A DNA stretch of 64,000 bases, taken from the NCBI GenBank assembly GCA_013359135.1, contig JABWCN010000015.1:1-64000 (forward strand), in the 5' to 3' direction. The notes beneath the pieces were generated by a model. It did no database searches. It was not told the DNA's origin and saw only the letters and a list, made by a program, of their open reading frames with translations. Position numbers and translations under genes: made by a program. The stretch's first letter is position 1. Every line of letters begins with the position of its first letter. The DNA is from Pseudobdellovibrionaceae bacterium. Its GTDB lineage: Bacteria; Bdellovibrionota; Bdellovibrionia; Bdellovibrionales; Bdellovibrionaceae. Shown here in pieces: positions 17,157 to 25,652 of the stretch.

Positions 17157-17972
17157 TTAAAATAGTTTTTTTTCTTCGTCGGTCATTGGTCGCCAAAAAC
17201 CTTCAGGTAGTGAGCCTAATTTCAGTTTTCCAATGCGAACTCGCTTAAGTCCTAAGACTTGTAAACCAACCGCCTCACACATTCTTCGGATTTGTCTTTT
17301 TTTGCCTTCTTTTAAAATAAAACGAAGTTGATCTTGATTCAGCCACTCGACTTCAGCGCGTTTTAATTTTTTCCCATCAAGCTCAAGTCCTTCACGGAGG
17401 AGATTTAAATTCGTTTCAGTGAGATTCCCTCGTACTCTGACAAGATATTCTTTTTCTATCTCACTATCTTCTCCAATAATAGATTTAACAAGTCGACCGT
17501 CTTGAGTTAAAATCAACAAACCTTGCGATTCAATATCTAGCCTTCCAACAACAGCTAAATTTTTCTCACCGGAATCTATGTTACGCCAGAAGCTTGCTGG
17601 TAAATTTTTATGAGAGTTTAAAAAAGCTCTCTCGGGAACGATCAAATCAATTGCAGCTTGGTAGCCTTTTTCTGGAAGGTTAGAAACGATCCCAATTGGC
17701 TTGTTTAAGATAATAGAAATTTGTGATTTTTGGGTTTTAAGGGCTTCGGCGTCTAGTGTGACTCGTACTGTTGGTTCTACTTTGTGCCCAAGAGTCGAAA
17801 TTCTTTCTCCATTTACAAAAACAAGTCCTTTTTCTATCATCTGATCTGCTTCGCGACGAGAGCAGATTCCCTTCTCTGTCATTAATTTGGAAAGTCGAAT
17901 CAGTTGGTGATTATCTGTATTAGAAGTACCTTGTTGTTTTGATCTTAGTTTAACAGTTTGATTTGAGCTCAT
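17157..17972 (-). CDS. RsuA/RluB-family pseudouridine synthase
   Basis: 271 residues: an S4 RNA-binding domain (about 25-75, [20 protein letters not shown]), then the catalytic domain with the family motif [18 protein letters not shown] (catalytic Asp in GRLD) and the C-terminal block [20 protein letters not shown]. It makes pseudouridine in rRNA; RluB/RluF (23S) is more likely than RsuA (16S) on overall feel, but not decidable by eye. In related genomes rluB often follows scpB; here it is about 12 kb from scpB and on the other strand. Confidence 0.9.
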   Translation of the reverse strand: MSSNQTVKLRSKQQGTSNTDNHQLIRLSKLMTEKGICSRREADQMIEKGLVFVNGERISTLGHKVEPTVRVTLDAEALKTQKSQISIILNKPIGIVSNLPEKGYQAAIDLIVPERAFLNSHKNLPASFWRNIDSGEKNLAVVGRLDIESQGLLILTQDGRLVKSIIGEDSEIEKEYLVRVRGNLTETNLNLLREGLELDGKKLKRAEVEWLNQDQLRFILKEGKKRQIRRMCEAVGLQVLGLKRVRIGKLKLGSLPEGFWRPMTDEEKKLF

Positions 17973-17981
17973 GAAGCGAGT

Positions 17982-18380
17982 TTATATCTTAATTTCCACC
18001 CAAAGAGAATTCATTTCCTTCAAAATAAGAGAGGTTACTTTAACATGAGGATATATTTTCAGTTTGTTTAATAAATAGACAGCAATATTTTCAGTAGTTG
18101 GAACTTTATTTTTAAATTCATTAACTTCAAAATTCAAATGGTGGTGTTCTAGTTCTGAAGTTACCTCTACAAGTAATTGTTGGCATTCTAACTGAAATTG
18201 ATACAAAGAACTCATGGATTTTTGAGCCGAACTTTCAAAATTCACTGATAAATAGTAATTATGACCGTGGCCATAAGGTGTATGACATCGACCAAATTTC
18301 TCTAAATTGGTTTTAAGGTCCCAATTTTTATTTTCATAGAGATGTGCCGATGAAAACTCGATAGAGGCTGTAATTATCAT
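17982..18380 (-). CDS. queD: 6-carboxytetrahydropterin synthase family protein (QueD-like)
   Basis: 132 residues with the PTPS/QueD pattern: zinc ligand His in FSSAHLYE, CHTPYGHGHNY supplying the HxH zinc ligands and the upstream catalytic Cys, then LEHHHLNFE and PTTENIAVYLLNKL. QueD makes 6-carboxytetrahydropterin from dihydroneopterin triphosphate in queuosine synthesis. No queC, queE or queF is nearby, so the pathway must be completed elsewhere. Its start overlaps the stop of the SDR gene by 4 nt (18377-18380), so the two are coupled. Confidence 0.88.
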   Translation of the reverse strand: MIITASIEFSSAHLYENKNWDLKTNLEKFGRCHTPYGHGHNYYLSVNFESSAQKSMSSLYQFQLECQQLLVEVTSELEHHHLNFEVNEFKNKVPTTENIAVYLLNKLKIYPHVKVTSLILKEMNSLWVEIKI

Positions 18381-19117
18381 AGGAGGTTAATCCCTCCATC
18401 AACAGAAAGAATCGCTCCTGTGGTCCAAGAGCTTTGTTCAGAACACAAGAAGTATATGGAATCAGCAATTTCGGCTGCTTGGCCAACACGTCCTAGAGGT
18501 TGCAGGGTATTGTATAGCTCTAGGGTTTGTCTTTTTTGATCTGGTGACATTTGATCAAATCCATGAATTGGAGTTTCAACGATGCCAGGAGCCAACGTGT
18601 TACAACGAATTTTGAAAGGAGCTAACTCAAGGGCTAAAGTTTGTGTTAGATTAATCATAGCTGCTTTTGAGGCCGAATAGGCAGACGTGTTTGTAGAGGT
18701 TTTAATTCCAAGGGTTGAACTAACCATGCAGATGGAAGTATTAGATGTTTTCTTTAAGAGGGGAATCATTTTCTGCGTTAAGTATGCGGGGCCATGAAGA
18801 TTCACTTTAAACATCATTTCCCATTCGGACATAACTACTTTAGCAAATTCGCGTCGTTCAAAAATCCCAGCGTTATTAACTAAACTAGATAATGGAAACT
18901 TGATTACAGATTTAATTTGTTCGACGGCGTTATCGATACTTTGGTAGTCAGCAAGATCACAGATGACAGGATGGGAATTGTCTAATTTTTGGTGTAAAGT
19001 TTTTAGGTTTTCCAGGTTACGAGCTAAAAGAAAACAAAAATAACCCATTTGATGGAATTTTTCAGCAGTTTTAAGGCCTATGCCACTTGTGGCTCCAGTA
19101 ATAACAACACTTTTCAT
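18377..19117 (-). CDS. Short-chain dehydrogenase/reductase
   Basis: 246 residues of a classical SDR: cofactor loop TGATSGIGLKTAE, NNAG in SLVNNAGIF, catalytic Ser in CMVSSTLG and YxxxK in SAYSASKAAM, and the C-terminal ILSVDGGINLL. NAD(P)-dependent oxidoreductase; the substrate is not predictable. Being coupled to the queD-like gene hints at a pterin-related step (some SDRs are pteridine or sepiapterin reductases), but this is inference only. Confidence 0.88.
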   Translation of the reverse strand: MKSVVITGATSGIGLKTAEKFHQMGYFCFLLARNLENLKTLHQKLDNSHPVICDLADYQSIDNAVEQIKSVIKFPLSSLVNNAGIFERREFAKVVMSEWEMMFKVNLHGPAYLTQKMIPLLKKTSNTSICMVSSTLGIKTSTNTSAYSASKAAMINLTQTLALELAPFKIRCNTLAPGIVETPIHGFDQMSPDQKRQTLELYNTLQPLGRVGQAAEIADSIYFLCSEQSSWTTGAILSVDGGINLL

Positions 19118-19179
19118 GATATGTCTTCCTTTGGATATTAGCGAGATGAGTTTAGGTTAGCTGAATAAATTAAGGATGA

Positions 19180-19212
19180 AAATAAAAAAAGGACTACTGC
19201 TATGTAGTCCTT
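19180..19212 (-). terminator. Intrinsic terminator after the small Cys/His protein gene
   Basis: A perfect 9-bp stem AAGGACTAC/GTAGTCCTT (19189-19197 and 19204-19212) with a 6-nt loop is followed on the minus strand by TTTTTTTATTTT. It lies 40 bases past the stop of the minus-strand gene at 19254 and separates it from the SDR gene. Confidence 0.85.
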
Positions 19213-19253
19213 CAACGCTTGCGTTAAAATACATTCAATCGTGGTATTTACAA

Positions 19254-19481
19254 TTAAGCCACTTTTTTGCTAGCTAAATAGTGTTGATATTTTTTTTCAA
19301 AATCAATCACGTATTTTCCTTCTTTCGTGATCAATCCAGCTTTGAACCAATTAAAATGCTCTTCGCAAAACTCAGCTTTTTTGCTTTTTGATTTGCATCC
19401 TTCAGCTTTGCAGCGATTGTCAGTAAGTGAAACCACGTTATTAGGAACTAATTGAGTTTTTTCTTGTTTTTTTTCTGCCAT
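19254..19481 (-). CDS. Small Cys/His-rich protein (75 aa), possible zinc-binding
   Basis: The start at 19481 (MAEKKQEKTQ) is chosen because an excellent AGGAGG site stands 6-7 nt upstream; a longer frame has no such site. The centre has CKAEGC then, after a Lys/Ser-rich stretch, CEEHFNWFKAGLI: a C-x4-C-x10-C-x2-H pattern that could bind one zinc ion. The rest is helical. Its own terminator and strong ribosome site suggest a well-expressed single gene. Unknown function; regulator or ribosome/RNA-associated protein are possible. Confidence 0.75.
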   Translation of the reverse strand: MAEKKQEKTQLVPNNVVSLTDNRCKAEGCKSKSKKAEFCEEHFNWFKAGLITKEGKYVIDFEKKYQHYLASKKVA

Positions 19482-19576
19482 ATGTCCTCCTAGGATACTG
19501 ATAAAATCATCGGAGATTGAGTTGATTCCTTTAGCAGAATGTAAAAGTGTCAATTTTTATTACAAAAAAACAAGAA

Positions 19577-21139
19577 TTAATGAGCATCAACAACTTTAAT
19601 TCCACCTCGTTGGAGTTTTAGCCTATAAAGAGGGACAATGGCCACAAGCAGGGTTATCATCATGATGCTAATTAGTTGTAAATAAGTCATCATGAAAACC
19701 TGATTTTGCACTTTAAAGTACAAAGCTTTCAATGCAGCATCATGGCTCATTGAAAAACCAATTTCATTGGGAAGTTTAGTGAGCATTCCCGAGGTCGATT
19801 GGTTTAAGAATTGATAAGCATTAGTATTAAACGCAGTTACTTTAGAGCTTAAATCCAAATAATTCTGATGTGTTTTCACATTTAACAGTGTCGCAACCAT
19901 AGCAATCCCTATGCTGCCACCAATTTGTCTAAATAAATTGAGTAATCCCGCGACTTGTCCCAAACTTTGACCAGTAAATTGACTTAGGATGGAGGAGTTT
20001 ATAGGTACAAATAAAAAAGACAGAGCAAATCCTCTGATGTATAGTGACAGAAGGACGTCTGATTTTGACGAGAGAGGAGAGAATCCTGACATTGTATATA
20101 AGCATAACTCTAAGCCGAGGAACCCAATAATAATAAGTACTTTAGGGTTTTTCCCTGATTGCATCATTTTTCCAATAAAAGGCATCATGGCCATAGTTAC
20201 CAAGGAACCAGGAATAAACATTTCTCCAATTTGAGTGGCGTCGTAGTGGTAAGCTCGTCCTAGAAAGATTGGAATTAAAAAAACAACTCCATAAAGAAAA
20301 AAACCAAGTAGGCTCATTAACATAACTCCACTTTGAACAATAGCCTCTTTAAACAAGCGAATGTTAATAATTGGATTTTCAACTTTTAGTTCCCACCAAA
20401 CAAATGCAGGCAAAGCAATAATGGAAATCAAGGTATTAATAAGAATTAGTCGAGAGGAAAACCAATCTTCAGATTCTCCTCTTTCAAGAACGTATTGCAA
20501 GCAACCAATTCCTAAAACTAAAAGAGTCAGCCCTACTGTATCAAGTTTTATTTTTTCATGATTGGGTTTGTTTTGTTGATGAGCTGGATTTCTAATAACC
20601 ATTAAGCCGACAAATAAAGCTAGTAAACCAAGAGGCAAATTAATATTGAAAATTGACCGCCAACCAAAATTATCTGTGAGATAGCCTCCCATTACAGGCC
20701 CAAGAGTTGGGCCAATCATAACACTCATCCCAAAAATGGCACCCGCCATACCAGCCTTCTCTTTAGGAAACTGCTCATAGATTAAAGTTTGTGATGTGGG
20801 AAGTAAAGCCCCGCCGACGAGCCCTTGTAGAATTCTAAAGATAGTTAAAAAAAACAAATTTGGAGCTAGTCCGCAGGCAACAGAAGTAATAGTAAATAAG
20901 ATAATACAGCCAAGATAATACTTTCTTCTGCCTATCCGATCACTCAGCCAGGCTGAGGCTGGGAGGACTATCGCATTTGCAATTGCGTAGCCTGTAATGA
21001 CCATCGAAATATCTTCTAATGTAGCGCCAAGATTTCCCATCATAGTAGGTAATGCAACATTGACAATAGATGTATCAATGATCTCTAGAAGCGAGGCTAA
21101 AACAGCTACAAAGATGATCAGTTTAGAATCGCGATTCAT
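19577..21139 (-). CDS. DHA2-family (EmrB/QacA-type) multidrug MFS transporter
   Basis: 520 residues with about 14 membrane helices. Typical motifs: SAWLSDRIGRRKYYLGC (motif A, loop 2-3) and FGMSVMIGPTLGPVMGGYL (motif C of antiporters). It exports drugs or other toxic small molecules with proton uptake. Downstream of an EmrA-like adaptor (8-nt gap) and a TolC-like channel gene, making a complete tripartite pump across both membranes. Confidence 0.93.
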   Translation of the reverse strand: MNRDSKLIIFVAVLASLLEIIDTSIVNVALPTMMGNLGATLEDISMVITGYAIANAIVLPASAWLSDRIGRRKYYLGCIILFTITSVACGLAPNLFFLTIFRILQGLVGGALLPTSQTLIYEQFPKEKAGMAGAIFGMSVMIGPTLGPVMGGYLTDNFGWRSIFNINLPLGLLALFVGLMVIRNPAHQQNKPNHEKIKLDTVGLTLLVLGIGCLQYVLERGESEDWFSSRLILINTLISIIALPAFVWWELKVENPIINIRLFKEAIVQSGVMLMSLLGFFLYGVVFLIPIFLGRAYHYDATQIGEMFIPGSLVTMAMMPFIGKMMQSGKNPKVLIIIGFLGLELCLYTMSGFSPLSSKSDVLLSLYIRGFALSFLFVPINSSILSQFTGQSLGQVAGLLNLFRQIGGSIGIAMVATLLNVKTHQNYLDLSSKVTAFNTNAYQFLNQSTSGMLTKLPNEIGFSMSHDAALKALYFKVQNQVFMMTYLQLISIMMITLLVAIVPLYRLKLQRGGIKVVDAH

Positions 21140-21146
21140 TTGACTC

Positions 21147-21998
21147 CTAATGGATATGAACTTTAACTACCGCAGATAAACCTGCCTGGATTGTTTCAAT
21201 ATCTTCTATGGATAAGTTTTTGAACTTGATTTTAACAGGAACTCTTTGGACTACTTTTGTAAAATTACCAGTAGCATTATCTGGTGGTAGCAAAGTGAAT
21301 GTAGCGCCCGTGGCAGAGCTAATACTCTCAATTTCGCCAGAATATTTTTTGCCTGGTAGAGCATCAATTTTAATATCTACAGTTTTACCGACTTTAATAT
21401 TAGCTATTTCTGTCTCTTTAAAATTAGCTGTTATCCAACGCCTTTCAAGAGAAACAAAGCCTATAAGAGGTGACCCGGGAGCCGCCAGTTGTCCAACTTC
21501 TGCGGATTTTCGAGCAATAAAACCGTCAGAAGGAGCTTTGATAGTCGTGTTTTCTAAATTAAGTTGAGCCTGGACTAGCTTTGCGGATGTTGAGTCATAA
21601 CGTGCCTTAATTTCATTATAATTCGCAGTTACGGTGTCATATTGCTGAGAGGAAACTACGGATTGAGCATAAAGCTCCTTTAACCGCCTATAGTTCTTCT
21701 CAGCATCATTTTTTCTTGCTTCTAAAGAAAGGAGGTCACTTTTGACGGCGTCATAAGCTGATTGATAATCTCTATTATCAATTTGAATTAAGACCTCATC
21801 TTTTTTTACTTTTTGTCCTTCGACTATTTTTACTTCTTTTAAGTAGCCAGAGATTTTTGCAGCCAACATGACGGTAGGAGCTTCTACTTGGGCATTATCA
21901 GTTTCAACAAACATTATGTGTTCATAGATGAAGTAACCTGTCATTAGGAGTGCGATACTAGCAATTCCATAAATAATTTGTTTTTTTTTATTTTTCAT
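21147..21998 (-). CDS. HlyD/EmrA-family membrane fusion (periplasmic adaptor) protein
   Basis: 283 residues: an N-terminal membrane anchor (about 7-27), a biotinyl-lipoyl-like half (VMLAAKISGYLKEVKIVEGQ), a helical hairpin (about 80-140) and the second lipoyl half (NTTIKAPSDGFIARKSAEVG), then a beta-barrel domain (RRWITANFKETEIANIKVG). It links the MFS pump to the outer-membrane channel. Somewhat short for EmrA (about 390), mainly in the hairpin. Genes for all three pump parts are spaced by 7-16 nt. Confidence 0.92.
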   Translation of the reverse strand: MKNKKKQIIYGIASIALLMTGYFIYEHIMFVETDNAQVEAPTVMLAAKISGYLKEVKIVEGQKVKKDEVLIQIDNRDYQSAYDAVKSDLLSLEARKNDAEKNYRRLKELYAQSVVSSQQYDTVTANYNEIKARYDSTSAKLVQAQLNLENTTIKAPSDGFIARKSAEVGQLAAPGSPLIGFVSLERRWITANFKETEIANIKVGKTVDIKIDALPGKKYSGEIESISSATGATFTLLPPDNATGNFTKVVQRVPVKIKFKNLSIEDIETIQAGLSAVVKVHIH

Positions 21999-22014
21999 TT
22001 GATTCCTATGTAAT

Positions 22015-23328
22015 TTAATTAAAATCGTAAATTTTTTGTCCAGAAACTAATTCTAAATTAATTAAAGCTTCAATAGCTCCGATCTGAGCCGTTACTTGCC
22101 CAGCTCTTGATCTGAATAAATCAGACTCAGCATCTAGTAGGTCGGTACTTGTTCTTAGTCCTGCTTTTCTACCTTCTTTTGCTAGTCTTACAGCTTCTTC
22201 TGAACGAATCACATCATTACTTCGAGATTTATAAACGGAACAAAAATATTTGAATTTTCTTTTCCAAAATTCGAAATCTTGCTTTGCTTTAATCTCTGTC
22301 ATTTTAAGTGTTTTCTGAGTTTGAATTACTTGCTGTTCAGCCTGAGCACTTCTAGAGATGGAATTCATACCATCAAAAATATTCCAAGAAAGATTTAAAC
22401 CAACAAGGTAGCCATTTCTAAAAGATTCAGAGTCATCAAAGCGATCATTCTTGTTATTATAATACTGGGCCTCGCCAAAAATAGAAATTCTAGGAATCCA
22501 GTAGCGACTAAGTCCTTCATAGTTTTTTTCTTGGGCTTGAGTTTTTAGTTTAAGTGCTAGAATATCAGTTCGTTTTTCTAAAATATTTTGGTCTATGTGA
22601 TTAATTATAGACTCATTAAGAATTGGAAGCTTGCCATTCAATAGTCTTATTTCCTGTTCTTTACCTAAAATTTCACCTAATTTGTATTTTGCGATTTCAA
22701 CGTTATCTTGGCTGTTAAGCCATTCTGAACTAGCCTCAGAAACTTGAACTTCTACTCGAAGGACGTCATAGTTGGTTGAAACTCCAACTTTTTTGAAGGC
22801 TTTGATGTCTTTAAGATGATCTTGAAGAGTTTTTAAATTTTGTTCAGCTACCTCAGATAAAACTTGAGTTGAAAGGGATTTATAAAATTGTAATATGGTT
22901 TGGCGGTGAATAGAGAAAACAGTCCACTCTAGGTCTTTTGATGAGGCCTCTTCCAGCAGAGCTCCCGCTTGATATCTCTTAATATTTACCAAGCCGTCAA
23001 ATAAAGGTAAAGTGGCTCGCAAAGTATACTGAGTTGTTGGTACTACTTGTGGAATAGTTAAGTTGTTGCCTCCTAATGTCGTATCTAAAAGCATATATTT
23101 TTTGTCAGTTAAATAGTTAAGGCCAGCTGTAAATACAGGTAAATATCCTGAAGAAGTTTCTCTTTTTTTCCATTTCATTTCCTCCATGGAGGCCTGCGCT
23201 TTTTGAACTAACAACGAGTTTTGATTTGCTTCCTTAAGAGCCCCTTCAAGAGTTAAAACCTCTATTCCAAAAACTTTAAAAGAAATGAAATAAATTGATG
23301 CAAATAAAATAACACGAAAAAAGACCAT
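22015..23328 (-). CDS. TolC-family outer-membrane efflux protein
   Basis: 437 residues from the ATG at 23328, which has GAGGT 5 nt upstream and starts the signal peptide MVFFRVILFASIYFISF; an earlier start would lie within the palindromic operator. Two repeats of long coiled helices with TolC signature stretches (ATLPLFDGLVNIKRYQAG, LVGLNLSWNIFDGMNSIS) support the call. First gene of the pump operon, transcribed away from the MarR gene across the 53-bp palindrome, which is the likely control site. Confidence 0.92.
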   Translation of the reverse strand: MVFFRVILFASIYFISFKVFGIEVLTLEGALKEANQNSLLVQKAQASMEEMKWKKRETSSGYLPVFTAGLNYLTDKKYMLLDTTLGGNNLTIPQVVPTTQYTLRATLPLFDGLVNIKRYQAGALLEEASSKDLEWTVFSIHRQTILQFYKSLSTQVLSEVAEQNLKTLQDHLKDIKAFKKVGVSTNYDVLRVEVQVSEASSEWLNSQDNVEIAKYKLGEILGKEQEIRLLNGKLPILNESIINHIDQNILEKRTDILALKLKTQAQEKNYEGLSRYWIPRISIFGEAQYYNNKNDRFDDSESFRNGYLVGLNLSWNIFDGMNSISRSAQAEQQVIQTQKTLKMTEIKAKQDFEFWKRKFKYFCSVYKSRSNDVIRSEEAVRLAKEGRKAGLRTSTDLLDAESDLFRSRAGQVTAQIGAIEALINLELVSGQKIYDFN

Positions 23329-23344
23329 TTGAACCTCAACAAGG

Positions 23345-23397
23345 ATGATTGTATTATAAAATAGTTTGCAATGCAAACTATTTTATAATACAATCAT
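23345..23397. promoter_or_regulatory. 53-bp perfect palindrome, likely MarR operator and divergent promoter
   Basis: Arms 23345-23370 and 23372-23397 are exact reverse complements around one A. Each arm contains a TATAAT-like -10 element facing outward (TATAAT at 23384-23389 on the plus strand), so the divergent promoters of the efflux operon and of marR probably lie inside. The centre reads TTTGCAATGCAAA. MarR dimers bind such palindromes; binding here would repress both directions at once. No good -35 is seen. Confidence 0.75.
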
Positions 23398-23429
23398 ATT
23401 TAAATCAAACTATCCATGTGGGAGACTTG

Positions 23430-23966
23430 ATGTCAGAGCTTAAGAAAAAAAGAACAAGGTCACAGCGAGGGAAGCTTATTGTCGAGTTGGAGACTTGTTC
23501 AGCAAACGGAATTAGCTTTACTAATGTAACGAAGTTTCACCCTGCCTTAAGGGAATACACTGGATATTGTTTTCATAAGTTAACAAGCATATTAAAGAGT
23601 CATGTAAATAAATCCTTAGCAGATCTAGATATTCAAGTGCATCATCTTGCTATTTTATCAATTATAGCTTCTTCTTCGGATATGAATCAAATGCAGCTTA
23701 GCGAAGAAACTGGAATTGATAAGGCTAGTATGGTTAAAGTTGTGGACCACTTAGAAAAGGCAAAACTTATAGAGCGAGTTGGTTCTAAGATAGATAGAAG
23801 AGTGAAAAAGCTCCTGATGACTCAAAAAGGTATAGAAATATTAAAAAAAGCAAATGCGGCTCGACATCAAGTGGAACTTAGCTTTTTGTCTCCTTTAAAT
23901 AGTTCTCAGTCTGAGGTTTTTAGAAGTTTAATTTTGAAGCTTTTGGATCATCATAAGTCTTTATAG
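23430..23966 (+). CDS. MarR-family transcriptional regulator of the efflux operon
   Basis: 178 residues from the ATG at 23430, preceded by GGGAG 5 nt upstream; an upstream TTG start would put coding sequence into the palindrome. Winged-helix MarR pattern: QVHHLAILSIIASSSDMNQM, SEETGIDKASMVKVVDHLEK (recognition helix) and the wing GSKIDRRVKKLLMTQKG. The first 40 residues are a basic extension. Divergent from the pump genes and next to a perfect palindrome, so autoregulation and ligand-released repression of efflux are likely. Converges with the next gene, stops 2 nt apart. Confidence 0.92.
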   Translation: MSELKKKRTRSQRGKLIVELETCSANGISFTNVTKFHPALREYTGYCFHKLTSILKSHVNKSLADLDIQVHHLAILSIIASSSDMNQMQLSEETGIDKASMVKVVDHLEKAKLIERVGSKIDRRVKKLLMTQKGIEILKKANAARHQVELSFLSPLNSSQSEVFRSLILKLLDHHKSL

Positions 23967-23968
23967 AA

Positions 23969-25498
23969 TTAAGGATTTTTAATTTTTATAATTTCAAGAT
24001 CTCTGAGGGAAAGATAGTTTAGCTTGTTAAATTCATAACCTACAAAGTTAGGATTGATAAGATAAGCTAAATCGAATTTTCCTGTAGGAACCAAATAGAA
24101 CTCTTTCATTATAATTTTCAATCCTTCTGAGCAGAGCTTCCTTTTCTTCTCTTCTGAAATTTCTTTTTTTAGTTTTTTAATAATTTGATTGAGATCTTTA
24201 TTGTCGATGTGATTTAAATTTTCCGGAGAGTCTACTTCAAAAATTTTTAAAGCGGCCAAACAGCTGGCTGTTTCCATTGGTACTCCTTTCCTGTATATCA
24301 AGGGTAAATGTTGCTTCAAGTTTTGCATAAAGATTTTATTTTCTAGTATTTTTATATTTATTGAAAAATTTAGTTTCTTTTGCCATTGGTTTTGAAGCCA
24401 TTCGGCTACCTTTTGGTGATCTTCTCCTCCTGCTTGTGATAAAGTTAGGTCCCCCTTTAGATCAATAAAGATTGTTTTGGATGTTGGTTGAGTGGAAGAA
24501 ATTATTGGATAACATAATTCTTTTTCGATAATTAGTTCTTGATCAAATTGAAAACAGCCTGGTCTACCTCTTGATGATAAAATACTCTTTAGCTCATCTA
24601 GAGGTAGACTCGAAAATAAAAGTTCTCGTTGATATTTAGTCGTTTGACTTAAGTTAAAACCAAAGTAATCAAATCTTAAAATTTCCTGTAAAATAAAATC
24701 TTTTTTATTTTTCCAGTCCTTAAAGGCTGAAGTTGGTAGGCGTCTTACGATATCTAGCTCTTTCTTTTCATACAGTGGTAACTGTAAAGAATCTTCTGTT
24801 AAATAGATCCATTCAATTTCTATGTCACGCTTACTAGCTTGTGTCGATAAACGATGATAAAAAGGATTTATTTCAAAAACAATTTTTTGATCTGAAAAAG
24901 AAAAACTCTTAATGCGATAAGCTCCTGATGAAATGAGTTCTTTGGCTTTATTTATCGAAGGTAAGTTTTTAATTGGCACAGTCATTGCTTGAATAAGGGC
25001 ATAGGGAAAATCCACAGTTTCTTGATTTAAGAAAAAATCGATAGTATTTTTTTTTGCATTTGTTTTTATTCCAACTTTTTCCCAAGAAACTTTTCCTTCA
25101 GAAAAGTTTTGCGCGTTGATGATGGGAAAAAGAAAATCTTTTCTTGGGTAGTTATTGTTTTTTTTTAGGAATTCAATATATGATTTTTTAAAATCATCTA
25201 CAGAGATTGGACTTCCATCGCTCCATTTTGCTTTTGGATCAAGTAGGCAAGAGTAGGTTTTTTTTTCTTTCCAGAAGCATTTTTCTGCTAAGTCTGGAAT
25301 TAATCCTCTTTGATTATTGTAACGCAACAGATTTGCATAAAGATTTTGATAGAAATATTGTCCACTTGAGGATTTTAGTACTTGGGGATTTAAATCGAAA
25401 AATTGTTGATAGTAGGGAATTTTAAAACTAGTTACGGCATTTAATTTTGTGATGGAAAAAAAAAGAAAAATGATAATTATGTAATGAAGGTTTTGCAT
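23969..25498 (-). CDS. Exported solute-binding protein of the oligopeptide (SBP_bac_5) type
   Basis: 509 residues with a signal peptide (ends LNAV). Family features: SSSGQYFYQNLYANLLRYNN near the N terminus, then DPKAKWSDGSPISVDDFKKS, the standard peptide-binding block, and a long mixed alpha/beta body. Such proteins usually deliver peptides to an Opp/Dpp permease, but none is adjacent, so it is an orphan. It may use a permease elsewhere or have another role. Lacks a lipobox, so probably a free periplasmic protein. Confidence 0.8.
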   Translation of the reverse strand: MQNLHYIIIIFLFFSITKLNAVTSFKIPYYQQFFDLNPQVLKSSSGQYFYQNLYANLLRYNNQRGLIPDLAEKCFWKEKKTYSCLLDPKAKWSDGSPISVDDFKKSYIEFLKKNNNYPRKDFLFPIINAQNFSEGKVSWEKVGIKTNAKKNTIDFFLNQETVDFPYALIQAMTVPIKNLPSINKAKELISSGAYRIKSFSFSDQKIVFEINPFYHRLSTQASKRDIEIEWIYLTEDSLQLPLYEKKELDIVRRLPTSAFKDWKNKKDFILQEILRFDYFGFNLSQTTKYQRELLFSSLPLDELKSILSSRGRPGCFQFDQELIIEKELCYPIISSTQPTSKTIFIDLKGDLTLSQAGGEDHQKVAEWLQNQWQKKLNFSINIKILENKIFMQNLKQHLPLIYRKGVPMETASCLAALKIFEVDSPENLNHIDNKDLNQIIKKLKKEISEEKKRKLCSEGLKIIMKEFYLVPTGKFDLAYLINPNFVGYEFNKLNYLSLRDLEIIKIKNP

Positions 25499-25573
25499 GT
25501 TTTTAATATTGAACGAGAATAAACTCTATTATCAAGAATTTATTTTTTTGATCTGCGCAATATAAGAGTCCAC

Positions 25574-25603
25574 AAAAAAAGGGACATTCAATGTCCCTTT
25601 TTT
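25574..25603. terminator. Bidirectional intrinsic terminator
   Basis: GGGACATT-C-AATGTCCC (25581-25597) flanked by seven A on the left and a run of T on the right, so it has a T tail in both directions. On the minus strand it lies 50 bases after the acyl-CoA dehydrogenase stop, which it should terminate. Confidence 0.85.
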
Positions 25604-25652
25604 GGAAACGCTTACTTATGTTTAAAGGTAAGAGAAAGTTAAAGAAAGAAAA

